Assembly: GCA_018267575.1 (NCBI GenBank)
Contig: JAFDYF010000077.1
Span: 236,788 to 300,787, forward strand
Length of the DNA: 64,000 nucleotides
Reading direction: 5' to 3'
Source: Bacteroidota bacterium
Lineage (GTDB): Bacteria; Bacteroidota; Bacteroidia; Chitinophagales; Chitinophagaceae
Shown: piece by piece, positions 61,985 through 64,000 of the stretch
Numbering within the stretch: position 1 is the first letter of the stretch
How the letters are laid out: each line of letters starts with the position of its first letter
Translations under genes and position numbers: made by a program
Notes under the pieces: generated by a model
Told to the model about the DNA's origin: nothing
What the model saw: only the letters and a program-made list of their open reading frames with translations
Databases searched by the model: none

Positions 61985-62218
61985 TAGAGGATTGGTTGAT
62001 TGGTTAAACTTTCTGTATGTGCTCGGCCTTTGCCTTCAGCTTATAGCTATAAGCCTTTAGCTTTCAGATAAAACCATTCCCTCTTTGTTTTACCTCAGTC
62101 TCCTCTGTGATTAAAAATTGCACGCAGAGGCGCAGGGGACGCAGGGGGAGAAGTTTAAAAGTTGATATGTCAGAAATTGTGATCAGTTAAACCTTCCGCC
62201 TTAAGCCCTATACCTCAT
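61985..62218 (+). repeat. short-repeat block between aroQ and the parvulin gene
   Basis: It contains GATTGGTTGATTGGTT at 61990, AGCTTATAGCTATAAGCC at 62038-62055, the CGCAGAGGCGCAGGGGACGC block at 62121-62144 and CCTTCCGCCTTAAGCCC at 62192-62209. No gene is visible. Confidence 0.6.
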
Positions 62219-62872
62219 CTACAAGAAAACCCGCAGCATCAGCGCAAACCCGGTATCCTGTTTGGGTTCAGCGGTTCTCTTAAGAATGTGTAGCCCATTC
62301 GAGGTCCATATCTTGAACACCTCATCTTTTTTCCTTTTCGCAATCTGTTTTTCTATTTCTGGCATCAGCACACCTCGGGCAATCCAGCCAATATCACCGC
62401 CCGTGGCACTTTCCCCACCCATGGAATAGGTTCTTGCCATCTGTTCAAAACTAGTTGAGCCATCCTTGATCTTGCGTATGATCATATCACCTATCGAATC
62501 GGCAAATTTCCGAGTGAACAGGGAAGTGTCGATAAAAATCTGACTTACCTTATAATAGAGATTTGGCGATTTGGCCAATATCTGGACTAAAAAGTGTTCT
62601 CCATTTTGTTCGAAAGGACCATATACTTTTTTTATTTTTCCGTGGTAGGCAAGGCTGTCAGCCATGCTATGGAAAAGAGAAGTTCTTGTGACTACAATGG
62701 TATCGATCTTGAACCTTTTTTTCAAAACCTGTTTAGCATACAATGGTGAATTCGGAGACTTTTCAAGCTCAATTTTCATTTGTGTAAGCGTCATTTTCTG
62801 TGAAAAACAGAACAAGCCCATTACCGAAATCGTCAGTGACAAGAAAAACCTTTTAACTCCTAGACTGGCCAT
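62219..62872 (-). CDS. exported parvulin-type peptidylprolyl isomerase
   Basis: A 217-residue protein with a signal peptide (FFLSLTISVMGLFCFSQ). The C-terminal half (about residues 105-210) is a PpiC/rotamase domain: VSQIFIDTSLF, then GSTSFEQMARTYSMGGESAT, GGDIGWIARGVLMPEIE and VFKIWTSNGLHILKRTAE. The conserved GGDIGWI motif and the ending GLHIL are diagnostic. It probably assists folding of periplasmic or outer membrane proteins, like SurA or PrsA, but is shorter. It is alone on the - strand and divergent from the MORN-like gene. Confidence 0.85.
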   Translation of the reverse strand: MASLGVKRFFLSLTISVMGLFCFSQKMTLTQMKIELEKSPNSPLYAKQVLKKRFKIDTIVVTRTSLFHSMADSLAYHGKIKKVYGPFEQNGEHFLVQILAKSPNLYYKVSQIFIDTSLFTRKFADSIGDMIIRKIKDGSTSFEQMARTYSMGGESATGGDIGWIARGVLMPEIEKQIAKRKKDEVFKIWTSNGLHILKRTAEPKQDTGFALMLRVFL

Positions 62873-63036
62873 AATAATAAATTAATCCGCAATTATAGTA
62901 GGTTTATTTGATAGAAAACGGATTTGTTTTTAATAAAGGGGGCCATTGATATAGCGCCAACTTCGTTAAAATTGCGCAGGAATCAATAAATTGGAATGGT
63001 TTTCGTTTTATATCCAGTATTAAATTTATAAAAACC

Positions 63037-63696
63037 ATGCGTTTGATATTTTTATTGCTGTTGTTTGCGTCAGCCAATGGGTTTGCCCAATGCAAGACCT
63101 TTATCTTGGGCGAAAATCGCGATACCTTAAATTGTGTTGATAAAAAGGATGAGAAGCAGGGGAAATGGGTAATCCATCACGATGAACTACGTGGTGAGCC
63201 TGGTTATGAGGAAGAGGGCGAATTCAAGGATAACCGCAAGGAAGGAAACTGGCGCATCTATAGTCTTGAGGGTGACTTGATTGGTCTTGAAAACTATAAG
63301 TGGGGGAACAAGGATGGACTAAACCAATATTTTGCAAAAACAGGCGAATTGTTGCGTGAAGAAAGATGGAAAGCACTGAACCCCGATAAGCTTTATGACA
63401 CACTTGAAATTGAAGACATAGATCATTTGAACCATTATAATACCGTTATTGTAAAAAATGAAGGGGTGGGCATTCGTCACGGCGAGTGGAAATACTATGA
63501 TAAGACCACAGGCATGATTGTGAAAACAGAAAACTACACACTAGGAAAATTGGAGAACTCAAAGTTGCCTGCTAAAAACTTTGCAGCCAACGATTCCACT
63601 AAGCTAGTTGGGAAACCAAAAGAAGTGAGGGAATTTGAAAAAAAATATTCTGGTAAAAAGAAAGTGAAAGTGGTTGATGGTTCGGTAAATTATTGA
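63037..63696 (+). CDS. exported MORN-like / YwqK-type repeat protein
   Basis: A 219-residue protein with a signal peptide (MRLIFLLLLFASANGFAQ). The mature part has MORN-like repeats of the kind G-x-W-x-x-Y: KQGKWVIHHDELRGE, KEGNWRIYSLEGDLIGLE, DGLNQYFAKTGELLRE and RHGEWKYYDKTTGMIVKT, spaced over about 130 residues. The C-terminal end is basic (KKYSGKKKVKVVDGS). YwqK and MORN proteins form beta-hairpin platforms; the function here is unknown. No other genes accompany it. Repeat-rich DNA follows to the end of the window. Confidence 0.75.
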   Translation: MRLIFLLLLFASANGFAQCKTFILGENRDTLNCVDKKDEKQGKWVIHHDELRGEPGYEEEGEFKDNRKEGNWRIYSLEGDLIGLENYKWGNKDGLNQYFAKTGELLREERWKALNPDKLYDTLEIEDIDHLNHYNTVIVKNEGVGIRHGEWKYYDKTTGMIVKTENYTLGKLENSKLPAKNFAANDSTKLVGKPKEVREFEKKYSGKKKVKVVDGSVNY

Positions 63697-64000
63697 TGGG
63701 CTAAGAGGTGTAAGGTGAAGGTTTAAGGTGGAAAGTAGAGGGTTTAAGTGAAGAAAGTATAAGGATTTTTGAGCGATGGGCTGCTGATGATTTTCTTAGT
63801 GTAAATGATCAGATTATGTAAATATAAATCAAAACTTAATAGAGAAGGGGAGGATGAAAAAAACAATTCATCAACCAATTATATGGTTAAGGCAAAAAAA
63901 TGATTAGTTAAGAACCTATTTTTAGAAGCACAAAAAAAGGGTCATGGGTCTGTAAATTAAACTGTGTCAGAGAAATATTTTGATGTAGCAAAAAGAGGCG
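63697..64000 (+). repeat. repeat-rich tail of the window, possibly touching an IS end
   Basis: 63703-63765 consists of AAGGTGTAAGGTGAAGGT-like words (several AGGT/AAGG units). 63868-63893 holds CATCAACCAATTATATGG. From 63946 a sequence beginning GGGTCTGTAAATTAAACTGT runs to the window end and resembles the start of an IS256-type element. No protein gene is seen. Confidence 0.45.

Overview
The window looks like chromosomal DNA of a member of the Bacteroidota, most likely of the Chitinophagaceae or a close relative. The clues are promoters of the TTTG / TAnnTTTG type in front of several genes, a 1016-residue protein with a type IX secretion C-terminal sorting domain, a PUR/DUF3276 protein, small Bacteroidota-type secreted proteins, and several non-ATG starts. 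No genus is claimed. No rRNA, tRNA, CRISPR array, prophage or complete insertion sequence was recognised. The right edge may just enter an IS256-like element.

Layout: 1-2002 holds the end of an ABC-2 permease and, convergent to it, a glycosyltransferase and a hexapeptide acyltransferase (surface polysaccharide). 2003-2552 has no clear protein gene but contains a possible small transcript ending in a good terminator. 2553-8260 (-) is a TolC / adaptor / HAE1-type RND multidrug efflux operon. 8485-10174 (-) has an unknown 142-residue protein, a 59-residue protein and a two-domain universal stress protein. 10541-13591 (-) is the large secreted beta-propeller protein. 13879-19267 (-) is a housekeeping block: DUF3276, ABC exporter, coaE, yajC, a DUF1573 lipoprotein and nusB. 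Then come a monooxygenase-fold secreted protein (-) and groES-groEL (+).

22802-30828 (+) is a copper/silver-type efflux cluster: a HYC-type cysteine protein, a double heavy-metal-binding-domain protein, a CusA-like pump interrupted by an in-frame stop codon, a TolC-type channel and two successive adaptors carrying heavy-metal-binding domains. 30900-42119 (-) faces it with a divalent-cation CzcCBA-like operon, a second full-length CzcA-like paralogue, and a two-component system placed directly upstream. Pump TM4 motifs differ between the two systems, which suggests separate substrate classes. Two small secreted proteins (42321-42819), one of them histidine-rich, follow.

42891-53812 contains tagaturonate reductase, a three-gene ABC importer of the TrpXYZ-like class, a DUF2165 membrane protein, a Rossmann-fold protein, thioredoxin, dnaE and an NlpC/P60 lipoprotein. 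53849-55977 has a fatty acid hydroxylase family protein, a YkgJ-type protein and an unknown protein. 56109-59996 is the end of the spc/alpha ribosomal operon (infA, rpmJ, rpsM, rpsK, rpsD, rpoA, rplQ), without secY in front. carA, aroQ, a parvulin and a MORN-like protein follow. The intergenic DNA of the last 9 kb is filled with several families of short degenerate repeats, some sitting inside the ribosomal operon.
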